Source: Deltaproteobacteria bacterium (GTDB lineage: Bacteria > Desulfobacterota > Binatia > HRBIN30 > JACQVA1). Taken from it: a stretch of DNA of 64,000 bases. Below are positions 1-8,919 of the stretch, piece by piece. The position numbers were made by a program, and so were the translations under genes. The DNA is taken from assembly GCA_016178705.1 (NCBI GenBank), contig JACOST010000014.1:372001-436000 (forward strand), in the 5' to 3' direction. Below the pieces are notes generated by a model. It was not told the DNA's origin. It saw only the letters and a program-made list of their open reading frames with translations, and did not search any database. How positions within the stretch are numbered: position 1 is the first letter of the stretch; each line of letters opens with the position of its first letter.

Positions 1-376
1 ACCCGCAGGAACTATTGTTAGCGGTCACTACCACGGTGTTGGTAATGTCGGTGTTAGCTCCCATGTCGGTCATCGTAAATGTATGCGCCGAGCCGGCCGG
101 CAGGCCGTTCAGCGGCACGCCCCCGATAGCGCCGAGCTGATCGTCCTGAATTGCTGTCACGGTGATCGGGCACGAGTCGTTGTTGGTGACGGTGTAGCAG
201 TATGTCACGTCGGTTCCGGAAATCACGTTGAGGGGGTTGGAGGATGGGCCGCAGGTGCCATTCGTACTGATCGTCTTACTGACCTGAATCCCGGAAATGG
301 CTGAGGCTCCACCGGAGGGCAGGATCACTGCCACTGCTAGAGCCAACCCACATACCATGCCTGTTGTGCGACGCAT
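1..376 (-). CDS. Secreted protein with DUF11-like domain (N-terminal part, truncated by window edge)
   Basis: Reading the minus strand from an ATG at 376-374 gives an open frame that leaves the window at position 1, so only about 125 residues are visible. It starts MRRTTGMVCGLALAVAVILP, a clear signal peptide ending near SGGASA. It is followed by a beta-rich stretch with KTISTNGTCG, TDVTYCYTVTNND and NTVVVTANNSSCG, the pattern of DUF11/DUF7507-type surface-protein domains (alternating V/T, paired Cys). A GGGAGG ribosome site lies about 8 bases upstream. It is divergent from the WecA-like gene with a 158-base gap. The role is unknown beyond being exported and probably cell-surface. Confidence 0.75.
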   Translation of the reverse strand, partial: MRRTTGMVCGLALAVAVILPSGGASAISGIQVSKTISTNGTCGPSSNPLNVISGTDVTYCYTVTNNDSCPITVTAIQDDQLGAIGGVPLNGLPAGSAHTFTMTDMGANTDITNTVVVTANNSSCG

Positions 377-534
377 CACAACCTCCCTCTCGGCCAAAAC
401 GTGCGGCCACCGCGGGTGCTACCGATTCCCGGCGACAGTAAGTACCAGAATCGCCCGGCCCATGTCAAAGGCAAAAATTCTCGCCCCGCCACCCTGTACG
501 GCGCGCCCCTCAGTATCCTATAACGCCCCCTTCA

Positions 535-1599
535 ATGGGCGACGGGGGGATAGCGGTTGATCCGGTTGATCTCGGCGATCTTTTGACCGCCGGGGGCTTG
601 GCGATACTAGTGACATTGTTCACCACGCCGGCTCTCGTGTGGGCCGCCCGTCGATTCAACTTGCTTGATCGTCCGGCGGGTTACAAAGCGCACGGCGTCG
701 CGACTCCGATGCTTGGCGGTCTGGCGGTCGCGGCGGGAACCGGAGTCGGCGTTGCGTGGGTGCTGGGGGATGGCGGCACCGCCCATGTTCCGGGGTTGTC
801 GGCGCTGGCGGTGGGCGCGCTCATTGTTCTGCTGGCCGGGTTGCTCGATGACCTGCGTGGGCTCACTCCTCGGCACAAGTTCCTCTGGCAAGGCGCAGCC
901 GCCGGTGCAGCAGGCGTCGCCCTCGCACTGCTCGGTGTTCGACTCGATCTGTTTCTACACTGGCCACCACTTCCGGTGATCGTGCTGACCGCGTTGTGGG
1001 TGGTGGGGATCACCAACGCGCTCAACTTTCTCGACAACATGAACGGGTTGTGCGTCGGGCTCGGCGCGATTGCCGCGGCCGCGTTGGCCGCCATCAATTT
1101 GCGCTCGGGCGAACACACGGTCGCGGTCGTGGCCGCGGCGCTCGCTGGCGCCTGTCTCGGCTTTCTGCCGTTCAATTGGCCGCGCGCCCGCATTTTTCTT
1201 GGCGACACCGGATCGATGTTGATCGGCTTCCTGCTGTCGGCGCTGTCGGTGATGGGCGTGTACACGCGCGGCGCTCATGTCCCGTTACTGGCGGTGTTCA
1301 CGCCGCTGTTCGTGCTCGGCGTGGCGGTGTTGGATCTGGGGCTGGTCGTGCTGATCCGCCTGCGCGTCGGACACCCGCCGTGGGTTGGCGATCGACGGCA
1401 CATCAGCCATCGACTGGTGCGGCGCGGCATGCATCCGGCGGCGGCGGTCGCCACGTTGTGGGCGGCGGCGGCAGCGTGCGGCCTCGCGGCATTGTTGCTT
1501 CCGACCGTTGGGCCAGACGAAGCACCGATCCTCTTGGCGCTGCTGGTGTGTGCGCTGGGCGCCCTCGCCGCGGCCGCGGGGAGCAAGGGCTTACCGTGA
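535..1599 (+). CDS. WecA/MraY-type polyprenyl-phosphate glycosyl-1-phosphate transferase
   Basis: This 354-residue protein is a multi-pass membrane enzyme expected to transfer a sugar-1-phosphate to undecaprenyl phosphate, the first step of O-antigen or exopolysaccharide assembly. Family motifs are in order: DRPAGYKAHGVATPMLGG near residues 46-63, LLDDLRGLTPRHK near 102-114, the NALNFLDNMNGL catalytic block near 161-172, and ARIFLGDTGSMLIGF near 217-231. About ten hydrophobic helices are spread along it. Length fits the WecA/TagO/RfaE-like family (320-390). The ATG at 535 has no clear Shine-Dalgarno, so the first few residues are uncertain. Its 3' end overlaps the convergent GT4 gene by 9 bases. 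It is probably the initiating transferase for the glycan locus around it. Confidence 0.88.
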   Translation: MGDGGIAVDPVDLGDLLTAGGLAILVTLFTTPALVWAARRFNLLDRPAGYKAHGVATPMLGGLAVAAGTGVGVAWVLGDGGTAHVPGLSALAVGALIVLLAGLLDDLRGLTPRHKFLWQGAAAGAAGVALALLGVRLDLFLHWPPLPVIVLTALWVVGITNALNFLDNMNGLCVGLGAIAAAALAAINLRSGEHTVAVVAAALAGACLGFLPFNWPRARIFLGDTGSMLIGFLLSALSVMGVYTRGAHVPLLAVFTPLFVLGVAVLDLGLVVLIRLRVGHPPWVGDRRHISHRLVRRGMHPAAAVATLWAAAAACGLAALLLPTVGPDEAPILLALLVCALGALAAAAGSKGLP

Positions 1600-2739
1600 A
1601 GCGTTCGGGCCGGTGAGCGCGCGGCGATACACCTCGAGGGTGGCGGCCGCCGTGCTGCGCCACGAGTATTGCGCCGCCCGCGCCAATCCACGCCGGCGCA
1701 TCTCGACACGCCGATCCGGATCGCGCAGCAGCGCGTCGAGCGCATCCGCCATCGCATCCGAATCGTCGGCCGCGAAGGTCAGCGCCGCCTGATCCGCCAG
1801 TTCGGAGAGACTGCTCGCGTCGGAACAGGCGACCGGCACGCCACAGGCCATTGCCTCGATGACCGGCAGACCAAATCCTTCATCCAACGACGGGAAGACG
1901 AATAGCATCGCGCCGCTGTACAACGCCGCGAGATTCGCTTCGTCCACCGGACCAATGAAGCGAACCGCGTCGCCCAACCCCAGCGCCGCGGCGCGCCGCT
2001 TTGCCTCTGGATAACGCGCGTCCCACGCGCCGGCGATGACCAGCGGCACGCCATACGAACGCAGCCGCGCCCACACCTCGACCAATCGCTGCAAGTTCTT
2101 GTGCGGCTTGTTCGACCCCACGTAAAGCGCGTAGCGTTCCGGCAGTGCCAAGCGCGCGCGCAGAGCGTTGACCGCATCGGCCGGCTGCGGACGAAAGATC
2201 GGGTCAGCCGCTTCGGCAATCACAGCGATTCGTTGCGGCGACACCCGCAATCGCTGTTCGAGATCACGCGCCGTCGCCGCCGAGACGGCGATGACCACGC
2301 GCGCGGCGCGCACCGCCAGGCGCACACTCACGGTAAAGAGGCCGCGCTGCAGTGGCGTGAAGAGATGCGGATGACGGAGCGGAATGAGATCGTGGATCGT
2401 CACCACGCTCGGCACCCCCGGGCGCGCCGGCATGAGATAGTAGGGGCTGTGGTAGAGGCCGGCACCCAGCGCACGCAATCGCTGTGGGATCACCCACTGC
2501 TGGCGCAACGCAAACGGGGACACCGACACATCAACCACGCTGCGACGCTCCGGATCGCCCGCCGTCCAATCTTCCACTGACTCGGCGATCGGATCACGCA
2601 ACAGCAACAGTCGTTCGTGCTCGCCCAACAACGGTGGGAGCGCGCGCGCCAAATTGATGGTGTAGCGACCGATCCCGGGAAAATGCGGCCCGACCGTACG
2701 CGCATCGAGGCAGATGGTCGTCGGAGCGACGGGAGTCAT
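1591..2739 (-). CDS. Glycosyltransferase family 4
   Basis: The 382-residue protein is a GT-B-fold retaining glycosyltransferase. It starts TTICLDARTVGPHFPGIGRY, typical of the N-terminal domain with the G.GRY loop. It carries YVGSNKPHKNL near the domain linker and the EX7E-type block FPSLDEGFGLPVIEAMACGVPV. I chose the ATG at 2739 rather than the longer frame because it overlaps the stop of the upstream GT4 gene as ATGA, showing translational coupling. The extension upstream is antisense-like and lies inside that neighbour. Substrate cannot be told from sequence; context suggests surface polysaccharide assembly. Confidence 0.88.
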   Translation of the reverse strand: MTPVAPTTICLDARTVGPHFPGIGRYTINLARALPPLLGEHERLLLLRDPIAESVEDWTAGDPERRSVVDVSVSPFALRQQWVIPQRLRALGAGLYHSPYYLMPARPGVPSVVTIHDLIPLRHPHLFTPLQRGLFTVSVRLAVRAARVVIAVSAATARDLEQRLRVSPQRIAVIAEAADPIFRPQPADAVNALRARLALPERYALYVGSNKPHKNLQRLVEVWARLRSYGVPLVIAGAWDARYPEAKRRAAALGLGDAVRFIGPVDEANLAALYSGAMLFVFPSLDEGFGLPVIEAMACGVPVACSDASSLSELADQAALTFAADDSDAMADALDALLRDPDRRVEMRRRGLARAAQYSWRSTAAATLEVYRRALTGPNASR

Positions 2740-3836
2740 GCCGGCACCAGCAATTCGTCGTAGAGTCGGTGAACGGCAGCCGTCATCTGGTGCGCGCTCA
2801 ACGCCTGCTCCGCATAGGCACGCGCGGCCGCACGACGCGTTGGCGCCGCAACCGGATCGAGGCACCACGCCAATCCGTTTGCCAGCGCAGCCGGATCATT
2901 GGGCGACACGACACGACCGGAGACACCATCGACGACCGCCTGCGCTGTACCCGTCCCGACCTCGGTCGTCACCGCCGGCACACCGCACGCCTGCGCTTCG
3001 GCGATCGACACGCCGAAGGCTTCTGCGCGCGAGGTCGACGGCAACACGGCCGCATCCGCCGTCCGCAGGATGCGCAGCAACTGGTCATCGGAGACATCGC
3101 CGAGCAGGTAGGCGCGATCACGACAGCCGTGGGTCCGCAGCGCAGCCTCGAACCTGCCGCGTTCGGAGCCCTCGCCCACCACCACCAGTTGCGCTTGCGG
3201 CAGTCGCGCCAGCGCCGCCGCCAGCACCGGCAGTCCTTTGTAGTGCCGCAATCGGCCGACGAACACCACGCGTGGACGCGCGATGCGCGGTAGCGGGTCG
3301 GCGATCGTTGGATCGGGACTGAAGTGTTCGAGGTCGACGCCCAACGGGATCACGCGAACTCGGTCGCGATGCGCCGCGAGCGCCACCGCGTCGCGCATGA
3401 ACGCGCCGGTCACCACGATGCGCCCCGCCGCCGCCAACACACGTTGCGTCAACGGCGCCAGCCACATCGCCAGCCGCGCCTGCCGCACCGCTTCGCAGTG
3501 GACGGTGACAACCAGCGGCCGCGCGCGGCCGCCGAGCAGCCACGCCACTTCACCCGGTGGCCATGGAAAGTGCAGATGCACGAGATCCGCGGCGCTGTGA
3601 CGCAGCGCCCACGGCAACGTCGGCGGCAGCGGCGTCGAGGCCAGCGTCAGCAGACTGGGGCAGCGCCGCACGCGCACACCCTGCCGCTCTTCGCGCGCCG
3701 GCGTTCCCGGCTCGCGCACGCACAACACCTCAGGCGCGACCCCACGTTGGGCCAGCAGCCGCGTCAGCAGATCGATGTGACCCTCAATCCCGCCGCGCAC
3801 CGGCGGGTAGGTCTTGTACACGTGAACGACACGCAT
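2736..3836 (-). CDS. Glycosyltransferase family 4
   Basis: This 366-residue GT4 enzyme begins MRVVHVYKTYPPVRGGIEGH, the usual start with a glycine-rich acceptor loop. It has VVFVGRLRHYKGL at the linker and PSTSRAEAFGVSIAEAQACGVP as the donor-binding EX7E block, followed by a PNDPAALA helix. It forms a two-gene operon with the GT4 at 1591-2739 through a 4-base ATGA overlap. The 127 bases between its start and the PqqD-like gene at 3964 are the divergent control region of two operons. It is cytoplasmic or peripheral, using a nucleotide sugar donor; the exact sugar is unknown. Confidence 0.88.
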   Translation of the reverse strand: MRVVHVYKTYPPVRGGIEGHIDLLTRLLAQRGVAPEVLCVREPGTPAREERQGVRVRRCPSLLTLASTPLPPTLPWALRHSAADLVHLHFPWPPGEVAWLLGGRARPLVVTVHCEAVRQARLAMWLAPLTQRVLAAAGRIVVTGAFMRDAVALAAHRDRVRVIPLGVDLEHFSPDPTIADPLPRIARPRVVFVGRLRHYKGLPVLAAALARLPQAQLVVVGEGSERGRFEAALRTHGCRDRAYLLGDVSDDQLLRILRTADAAVLPSTSRAEAFGVSIAEAQACGVPAVTTEVGTGTAQAVVDGVSGRVVSPNDPAALANGLAWCLDPVAAPTRRAAARAYAEQALSAHQMTAAVHRLYDELLVPA

Positions 3837-3963
3837 GGGTTTGGCAATCCGTGCCGCTCCTCATATCGGCTCTCGGTGGCGGCGTCACGTGATTTGACAC
3901 CACCACGGTCGCAGCGATACGTCAGCAGCGAGGGCGCGCTTCTCTGGAGACGAGATTCAATCG

Positions 3964-4371
3964 ATGAGTGGTACGCAACCGACAGATCAGCCGCTGATGC
4001 TGCGACCGGACGTCGTGGTGACCGTGCTCGAACGGGAAGCCGTGCTGCTCGATCTGGAGACCAAGTACTTTTACTCCGTCAACGCCTCGGGTTGGGCCAT
4101 CGTGCAGTTATTCGAGACCGGCGTGACGCTCGATCACGTGCGCACGCAATCCGAAAGCTGGGGAGCGGGCTCGGCCGACGCCGACGCAATCCTGCGACTC
4201 GTCGACGTGTTGATCAGCGATCGCCTGGTGACCGTTGCGACGCAGCCCGTGTCACTCAACGGCGGCGCCTTCGAGGGCACGTGGGCGACACCGACGATCG
4301 AAAAGCACCGCGAACCGCTGCAGCGCATCGTCGTCAGCGCCTTCGATCCCACGTTGCCGCTCGCGGAGTGA
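3964..4371 (+). CDS. PqqD-like peptide-carrier (RRE) protein
   Basis: The 135-residue protein matches the PqqD / RiPP recognition element family: LRPDVVVTVLEREAVLLDLE (beta-strand pair), YFYSVNASGWAIVQLFETG (the conserved N..g..iw.l...g block) and then a helix at VDVLISDRLV. PqqD proteins present a leader peptide to a modifying enzyme. Here it is the first gene of a run of seven genes to 10219, most overlapping. It is longer than stand-alone PqqD or lasso B1 (about 80-95 residues), with about 40 extra C-terminal residues of unknown role. An HprK-like kinase follows, a pairing known both from lasso-peptide clusters and from exopolysaccharide loci. A GGAG lies about 14 bases before the ATG, rather far. 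Confidence 0.8.
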   Translation: MSGTQPTDQPLMLRPDVVVTVLEREAVLLDLETKYFYSVNASGWAIVQLFETGVTLDHVRTQSESWGAGSADADAILRLVDVLISDRLVTVATQPVSLNGGAFEGTWATPTIEKHREPLQRIVVSAFDPTLPLAE

Positions 4372-4399
4372 TCGCGCGCCGGCTTCACCGTTTCACCAT

Positions 4400-5380
4400 A
4401 TGACGGGGACAGCGGTGAGCGACACCTTCTTCTGTGGCCCGCTCGAGGTGATCGTTGCAGGGTCCCCCTCCGCGCTGCGCGCGAAGGTCGCCGACTCGCT
4501 CGCACTCAACAACGTCCTGTGGGAGGCACCACACCTGCGCGTCGATCTGACGCTCGCCGCGGCACACGCCCCCGCGGCAATGGTGACGGGCACTCTGCTG
4601 GTGTGTGGACGCATGCACGTCGACAGCAGCGAGCGCGGTCTCTACGCAACCAGTCGATCGGGGTCATCGTGTTGGTTCGATGCCATCAATCACCGCTGGA
4701 CAATCGCAGTACCACCGACGGCCAACGGAACTGTACCGTACGACGTCGAAGATCTGGTCGGTCTCGTGCTAACCACGAGTTGGCGTCAGTTGGGCTGGGC
4801 TCCGATGCATGCGGGGGCGGTCGTCCGCAACGATTGCTGCGCGCTGCTGTGCGCGCCGTCGGGCGGCGGCAAGACGACCCTGACCGCGGCGCTGATCCGC
4901 AGCGGCTGGCGCGCGCTCGGCGACGACAAGCTGTTGCTGCGCCTGACATCCGCCGGGCAGCCCCACGCCGCCGCCCTCGTTCACACGCTCAACCTGCACC
5001 CGCACGCGCGCCGCTGGTTTCCGGAAGTCGGTGACCTCAGCACCCTGCCTCGCTACTCGGCGGAAACAGAGAAACGCAAAGTTCGCATCGAATCCATTTG
5101 GTCCAACGGCACCGTTGGCAGCGCCCAGCCGACGCACTTCGTACAGATTGTGCGCGACCCAGCGCGGCGCGGCAGCCGTGTTGTGCCGCTGAGCGCCGAC
5201 GAGGTATTGGACGGACTCTTGCGCCAAACTGTGATCCCAAGTGATCGCGGCATCGCGGCGCAGATTCTCGGTATTGTGGTGCCGACCGCGCGGCGGCTGC
5301 GCGGTGTGCGCTTCGAACTCGGCGAAGATGTCTATCACGAGCCGGCGGCGCTCAGCGCGCTCGCCGCGGCGTTGCAATGA
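4400..5380 (+). CDS. HprK-related P-loop serine/sugar kinase-like protein
   Basis: The 326-residue product has a Walker A loop APSGGGKTTL at about residues 152-161, preceded by MHAGAVV, and GDDKLLLRL shortly after. These are the hallmarks of the HPr-kinase-related family found with PqqD-like proteins (including the kinases that phosphorylate lasso-peptide C-termini and ScmC-type proteins). The first 130 residues are a poorly conserved N-terminal domain. The ATG at 4400 is the first plausible start after the PqqD-like stop (29 bases earlier); a GTG at about 4415 is also possible. Its stop overlaps the next GT2 gene as ATGA. The substrate could be a peptide, a sugar or a carrier protein; nothing in the sequence decides this. 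Confidence 0.75.
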   Translation: MTGTAVSDTFFCGPLEVIVAGSPSALRAKVADSLALNNVLWEAPHLRVDLTLAAAHAPAAMVTGTLLVCGRMHVDSSERGLYATSRSGSSCWFDAINHRWTIAVPPTANGTVPYDVEDLVGLVLTTSWRQLGWAPMHAGAVVRNDCCALLCAPSGGGKTTLTAALIRSGWRALGDDKLLLRLTSAGQPHAAALVHTLNLHPHARRWFPEVGDLSTLPRYSAETEKRKVRIESIWSNGTVGSAQPTHFVQIVRDPARRGSRVVPLSADEVLDGLLRQTVIPSDRGIAAQILGIVVPTARRLRGVRFELGEDVYHEPAALSALAAALQ

Positions 5381-6297
5381 ACGAGCGGCCATCGGTGAGC
5401 GTCGTGGTCCCGGTCCTCAACGGGGCGGAAACGATTGGCGACATGCTGCGCGCGCTGGTGACACAACTGGGACTGCCCGATCCGCCCGAGATCGTCATCG
5501 TTGACAACGGGTCGACCGATGCCACGCGCGAGATCGTCGGTCAGTTCGCGGTCACGCTGATCGAGGAGCCCAAGCGCAACCCCGGTGCCGCGCGCAATCG
5601 CGGGCTGCATCATGCGCGCGGCGATGTTATCGCGCACCTCGATGCCGACACGCTGCCGACGCGGCGCTGGCTCGCCGAGATCGTTGCGCCATTTGCGAAC
5701 TCGGAGGTGCATTTGGTCGCCGGCCGCACGCTCAGCTTTCGTCCCGAAACCGCAGCCGAGCGCTACAGCGCTCGCGCCAACATGTATGACGCCGAGCACA
5801 CGATCAATCGGCCGATCCTGCCGTTTGCCGCCTCTTTGAACCTGGCGGTGCGCCGCCGCTCTGCGTTGGCGATCGACGGGTGGGCCGATGACATGCGGAC
5901 CGCAGAAGATCTCGACTTCTGTCACCGCTTGCGGCATGCGTTTCCAGTTCCCGGCATCTATCAAGCGAAAGCCGTGCTGTTTCATCGCAATCGCCAGAGC
6001 GATGCGGCGCTGTGGCGGCAGGCGTGGAGTTACGGCGAGGGCGCCGCCGAATTGTACGCGCGCTATCCTGAATCGCTGCGCTGGGGCGCAGCGCAACGGA
6101 TCGGCGTGACGCGTGGTCTCGCGGCCAAGCTCGCGCTGGCCGCATGGTCACAGGTCGCGTGGCAACTGGGCACCGGATCGGCCGCGGATGCTGAGTTCGC
6201 GACGTACGGCTGGCGCTGGGGGTGGAACTTCTGGCGAGGGTTCTTCCACTATCGCCGCCACCGAGTGTATCAGCGTGATCCGCGACACACGCCATGA
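5377..6297 (+). CDS. Glycosyltransferase family 2
   Basis: This 306-residue GT2 has the GT-A opening SVVVPVLNGAETIGDML, the nucleotide-binding IVIVDNGSTDATREIV, and the DxD-like metal site HLDADTLP near residue 88-95. A later AEDLDFCHRL is the acceptor/catalytic ED block. The C-terminal third is rich in aromatic and basic residues (FFHYRRHRVYQRD) and is probably peripheral to the membrane. It is translationally coupled on both sides by ATGA overlaps (with the HprK-like gene and with the next GT2), so it belongs to the PqqD/lasso-B2 operon rather than being independent. Confidence 0.87.
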   Translation: MNERPSVSVVVPVLNGAETIGDMLRALVTQLGLPDPPEIVIVDNGSTDATREIVGQFAVTLIEEPKRNPGAARNRGLHHARGDVIAHLDADTLPTRRWLAEIVAPFANSEVHLVAGRTLSFRPETAAERYSARANMYDAEHTINRPILPFAASLNLAVRRRSALAIDGWADDMRTAEDLDFCHRLRHAFPVPGIYQAKAVLFHRNRQSDAALWRQAWSYGEGAAELYARYPESLRWGAAQRIGVTRGLAAKLALAAWSQVAWQLGTGSAADAEFATYGWRWGWNFWRGFFHYRRHRVYQRDPRHTP

Positions 6298-7184
6298 CAC
6301 CGCCAATCTCCGTGGTGATCCCCGTTTGCAATGGCGCGCAGACACTCAGCGATTGTTTGCACGCGCTCACCACGCAGAGTCTGGCGCGATCGGACTACGA
6401 GATCATTGTCGTCGACGACGGCTCGCGTGACGCCACGGCGGCGATCGCGCGCGGCTTCGCCGTCACGGTGTGCCTGCAGGCCAATCGCGGCGCGCCGGCG
6501 GCGCGCAACACCGGGTGGCAGGCCGCGCGCGGCGAGTGGATCGCGTTCACGGACGCGGATTGCATTCCCTCGCGCGCCTGGCTGCGGCTCCTGCTTGACG
6601 CGGTGCGGCCGATCGAGGGGGTGCCGCCCGCGCTCGGCGCCGCGGGCGCGGTGCTGGGGCATCAATCGACTACACCCGCCGCGCGCTTCGTCGATCTCAG
6701 CGCCGGCCTCGATACCGAACGCCACTTGCAGCATCCGCGGTTTCCCTTCGCGCCGAGCGGCAACGTGCTGTATCGACGCGCGGCGCTAGGCGCGGTTGGC
6801 GGTTTCGATCCGCGCTACACGGCGTACGATGCCTGCGACCTCCACACCCGCCTGTGTCGCGACCAACCCGGTGCGTTTCACTACGTGCCGCATGCGGTCG
6901 TCCTGCACCGCCATCGTACGACTTGGTCGGCCTACTGGCACCAGCAGCTCAGCTACGGCAAAGGTTACGGTCAGTTCTTGTGGCACTGGCGCGCGCAGGC
7001 GCCGTGGTCGCTGCGCCACGAGGTACACGCATGGGCTGAGATTCTGCGGCTGGGTCTCGCCGCGTGTCGCGGTGGCGACGATGACCATGCGCTGGTGCGG
7101 CGCGGCCGATTCGTGAAGACGCTGGCGCAGCGCCTCGGCTTCGTCCGCACCTATTGGAACCCAGCGGAGCGCGCGCGATGGTAG
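6294..7184 (+). CDS. Glycosyltransferase family 2
   Basis: The 296-residue GT2 resembles its upstream neighbour: PISVVIPVCNGAQTLSDCL, IIVVDDGSRDATAAIA, the metal site AFTDADCIPS and FAPSGNVLYRRAALGAVGGF. The ED block is less typical: the aligned position reads DACDLHTRL. It overlaps the preceding gene by ATGA and the lasso-B2-like gene by 7 bases. Two consecutive GT2 genes in this operon suggest a short oligosaccharide or two glycosyl transfers, but the acceptor is not identifiable. Confidence 0.86.
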   Translation: MTPPISVVIPVCNGAQTLSDCLHALTTQSLARSDYEIIVVDDGSRDATAAIARGFAVTVCLQANRGAPAARNTGWQAARGEWIAFTDADCIPSRAWLRLLLDAVRPIEGVPPALGAAGAVLGHQSTTPAARFVDLSAGLDTERHLQHPRFPFAPSGNVLYRRAALGAVGGFDPRYTAYDACDLHTRLCRDQPGAFHYVPHAVVLHRHRTTWSAYWHQQLSYGKGYGQFLWHWRAQAPWSLRHEVHAWAEILRLGLAACRGGDDDHALVRRGRFVKTLAQRLGFVRTYWNPAERARW

Positions 7185-7669
7185 CGACACGCCTCGCCTC
7201 AAAATGGACGCCGCACGGCATCGTGCAGCGTCTGCGCAACCTCGCCAAGGAGCCGGGCGACACGACCTTGGCGTTGCACATCGGGGTGTTCTTGTGGCGG
7301 CTCCCGCGCCAGATGGAGCGCATGCCGTTGCCGCTCCTGCTCGACCGGTTGCGCGCCGGCGCGCGGCCGGACGCGCCCGACATCCACCGCGCTGCGCAGC
7401 GTATCGCCCGCCTGCGTCAGCCGTGGCTGAATCTGTCGCTGCTGCGCAATCGCAGCACCTGCTACATGCGGGCGTTGACGCTCTATCGCTTTCTTCCCAC
7501 GCGCGAGCGCACGCTGCGCATTCACTTCGGTGTCGAGCCCGGTATTGATCCCGCCGATCGCCTGCGCGGCCACGCCTGGGTCACAGTGAGCAACGAAATC
7601 TTCGAGCCGCCGGACCCGCTGATCGCCGGTCGCGTGCGCGAAATCTACTGCCATCCGCCGGAGGAGTGA
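7178..7669 (+). CDS. Lasso-peptide B2-like / Transglut_core3 protein
   Basis: The 163-residue product carries the signature of the lasso-peptide biosynthesis B2 (transglutaminase-like cysteine protease) family: STCYMRALTLYRFL with Cys95, then HFGVEPG and RGHAWVTV with His132. In lasso systems this Cys-His enzyme removes the leader peptide presented by the PqqD-like B1. Length agrees with B2 proteins (140-170). The ATG at 7178 lies inside the GT2 stop region (7-base overlap), better than the upstream in-frame ATG at 7154. A GGAGGAG near its stop serves the next gene. No B1 is fused to it; the PqqD-like protein at 3964 could fill that role. No asparagine-synthetase-like cyclase is present, so lasso-peptide formation is not proven. 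Confidence 0.78.
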   Translation: MVATRLASKWTPHGIVQRLRNLAKEPGDTTLALHIGVFLWRLPRQMERMPLPLLLDRLRAGARPDAPDIHRAAQRIARLRQPWLNLSLLRNRSTCYMRALTLYRFLPTRERTLRIHFGVEPGIDPADRLRGHAWVTVSNEIFEPPDPLIAGRVREIYCHPPEE

Positions 7670-7671
7670 CG

Positions 7672-8919
7672 GTGTCGACGCTGGCGCATCAGCTCGTGAC
7701 GCTGCTGTTTGGTAACCCCGACGCGATCCAGCGCACGGCGACGGATCTCTCCGAGTCGGGCCGCTGGCCACAAATCGTGCGCTTGGCGCACGCGTGGCGC
7801 GTCACACCCGAGTTGCGCCAACAAGTGAGCGCGCGCGCCCTGCCGCTCGACGCACCGGCGCAGCGCGCGTTGCGCGAGCAGAGCGCGGCAGCCGCGGCGC
7901 ACGCCACATTGGTCGCCCATCGCGCGGCAACCGCGCTGGCGCAGCTCGCGCACGCCGCGGTGCCGGCCGTCGCGTTCAAGGGCATCGGGGCCATCGCCGG
8001 TCTTTATCGCGGCGCCGGGCAACGCATGGTGAGCGATATCGACGTGCTCATTCGCAGTGCCGACATCGAGCGCAGCTGCGATGCGCTGGAGGCGATCGGC
8101 TTCACGCCCACCGTCGATCGGCTGCACGACTACATCGCCTACCTCGATCAGCGTCCCTACGAGGGCGCGTTCTCCGGCAATCACTTTCTCGTGCTGAAGG
8201 ACGCCGACGGCGTCGAGATCGACCTGCACTGGCGCTTGGGCACGCGACCGCCGCCGGCGCTGACGGCAGAGGCGATCATTGCGCGCGCCGAACCCGCGGC
8301 GCTGTTCGGCATCGGCATCCATGTCGCCGCACCCCCCGACGCCATCGTCCTCGCCGCGCATCACGTGTTGCGCGACAACTTCAATCCCGCCACCGCAGTG
8401 AAGGATCTCAGCGACATCGCCGCCTGGTGGAGCGTCCAGCCGGCGCGCTGGGTCATCGCGGATGTCGCGAGTCACGCGCAGCGCAGCGGGTTGGCGGTCC
8501 CGCTGTTCGCAACGTGGATCATTCTCGTTTCGTTCAATCCCGACAGCCCGGCGCAAGCCGGGGTTGCCCACTTCGGGCGCATCTGCAACGCGGGTGAGCG
8601 CGCCGACGCGACGCGGTTATGTGAGCTGTTTCATGCCCAACTCAGCGGCCGTCGGGTGAATCTCGATCTGCTGCAACTGCTCAGTCCGACGGTGATCGCG
8701 CGCTTCCTCACCCGCCGCGTGCGGGCGCAAGCCACGGTCGACTATTTCAGCGACCGCCTGCGGCGCGAAATGGGTCTCGCGCCACACCCGACGCTGGCGC
8801 AGCGCGCGAGCCAATTGCTGCGCGACCTCACGACCCTGCGCCCGCGCACACTCGGCGGCTACCGCGCCCTGCTGCGCGTCCATCGCGCGAGCCAAGACGC
8901 ACCGGAACGCGATGCGTGA
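7672..8919 (+). CDS. Uncharacterised nucleotidyltransferase family protein (PF14907-like)
   Basis: The roughly 415-residue protein contains AFKGIGAIAGLYRGAGQRMVSDIDVLIR about a quarter of the way in, the glycine/DxD catalytic signature of the nucleotidyltransferase family often found with PqqD, HprK-like and B2-like genes. A GVEIDLHWRLG block about 60 residues later supplies the third acidic residue. I prefer the GTG at 7672 because a GGAGGAG lies 7 bases upstream; the GTG at 7666 would touch it. The C-terminal half is helical and unassigned. The target of nucleotidyl transfer is unknown. It overlaps the AGE-family gene by 8 bases. Confidence 0.8.
   Translation: MSTLAHQLVTLLFGNPDAIQRTATDLSESGRWPQIVRLAHAWRVTPELRQQVSARALPLDAPAQRALREQSAAAAAHATLVAHRAATALAQLAHAAVPAVAFKGIGAIAGLYRGAGQRMVSDIDVLIRSADIERSCDALEAIGFTPTVDRLHDYIAYLDQRPYEGAFSGNHFLVLKDADGVEIDLHWRLGTRPPPALTAEAIIARAEPAALFGIGIHVAAPPDAIVLAAHHVLRDNFNPATAVKDLSDIAAWWSVQPARWVIADVASHAQRSGLAVPLFATWIILVSFNPDSPAQAGVAHFGRICNAGERADATRLCELFHAQLSGRRVNLDLLQLLSPTVIARFLTRRVRAQATVDYFSDRLRREMGLAPHPTLAQRASQLLRDLTTLRPRTLGGYRALLRVHRASQDAPERDA

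Noticed and set aside
3837-3963. Possible lasso precursor before the PqqD-like gene
   Set aside because: Only a 13-residue GTG frame and no ribosome site; it matches no precursor pattern.
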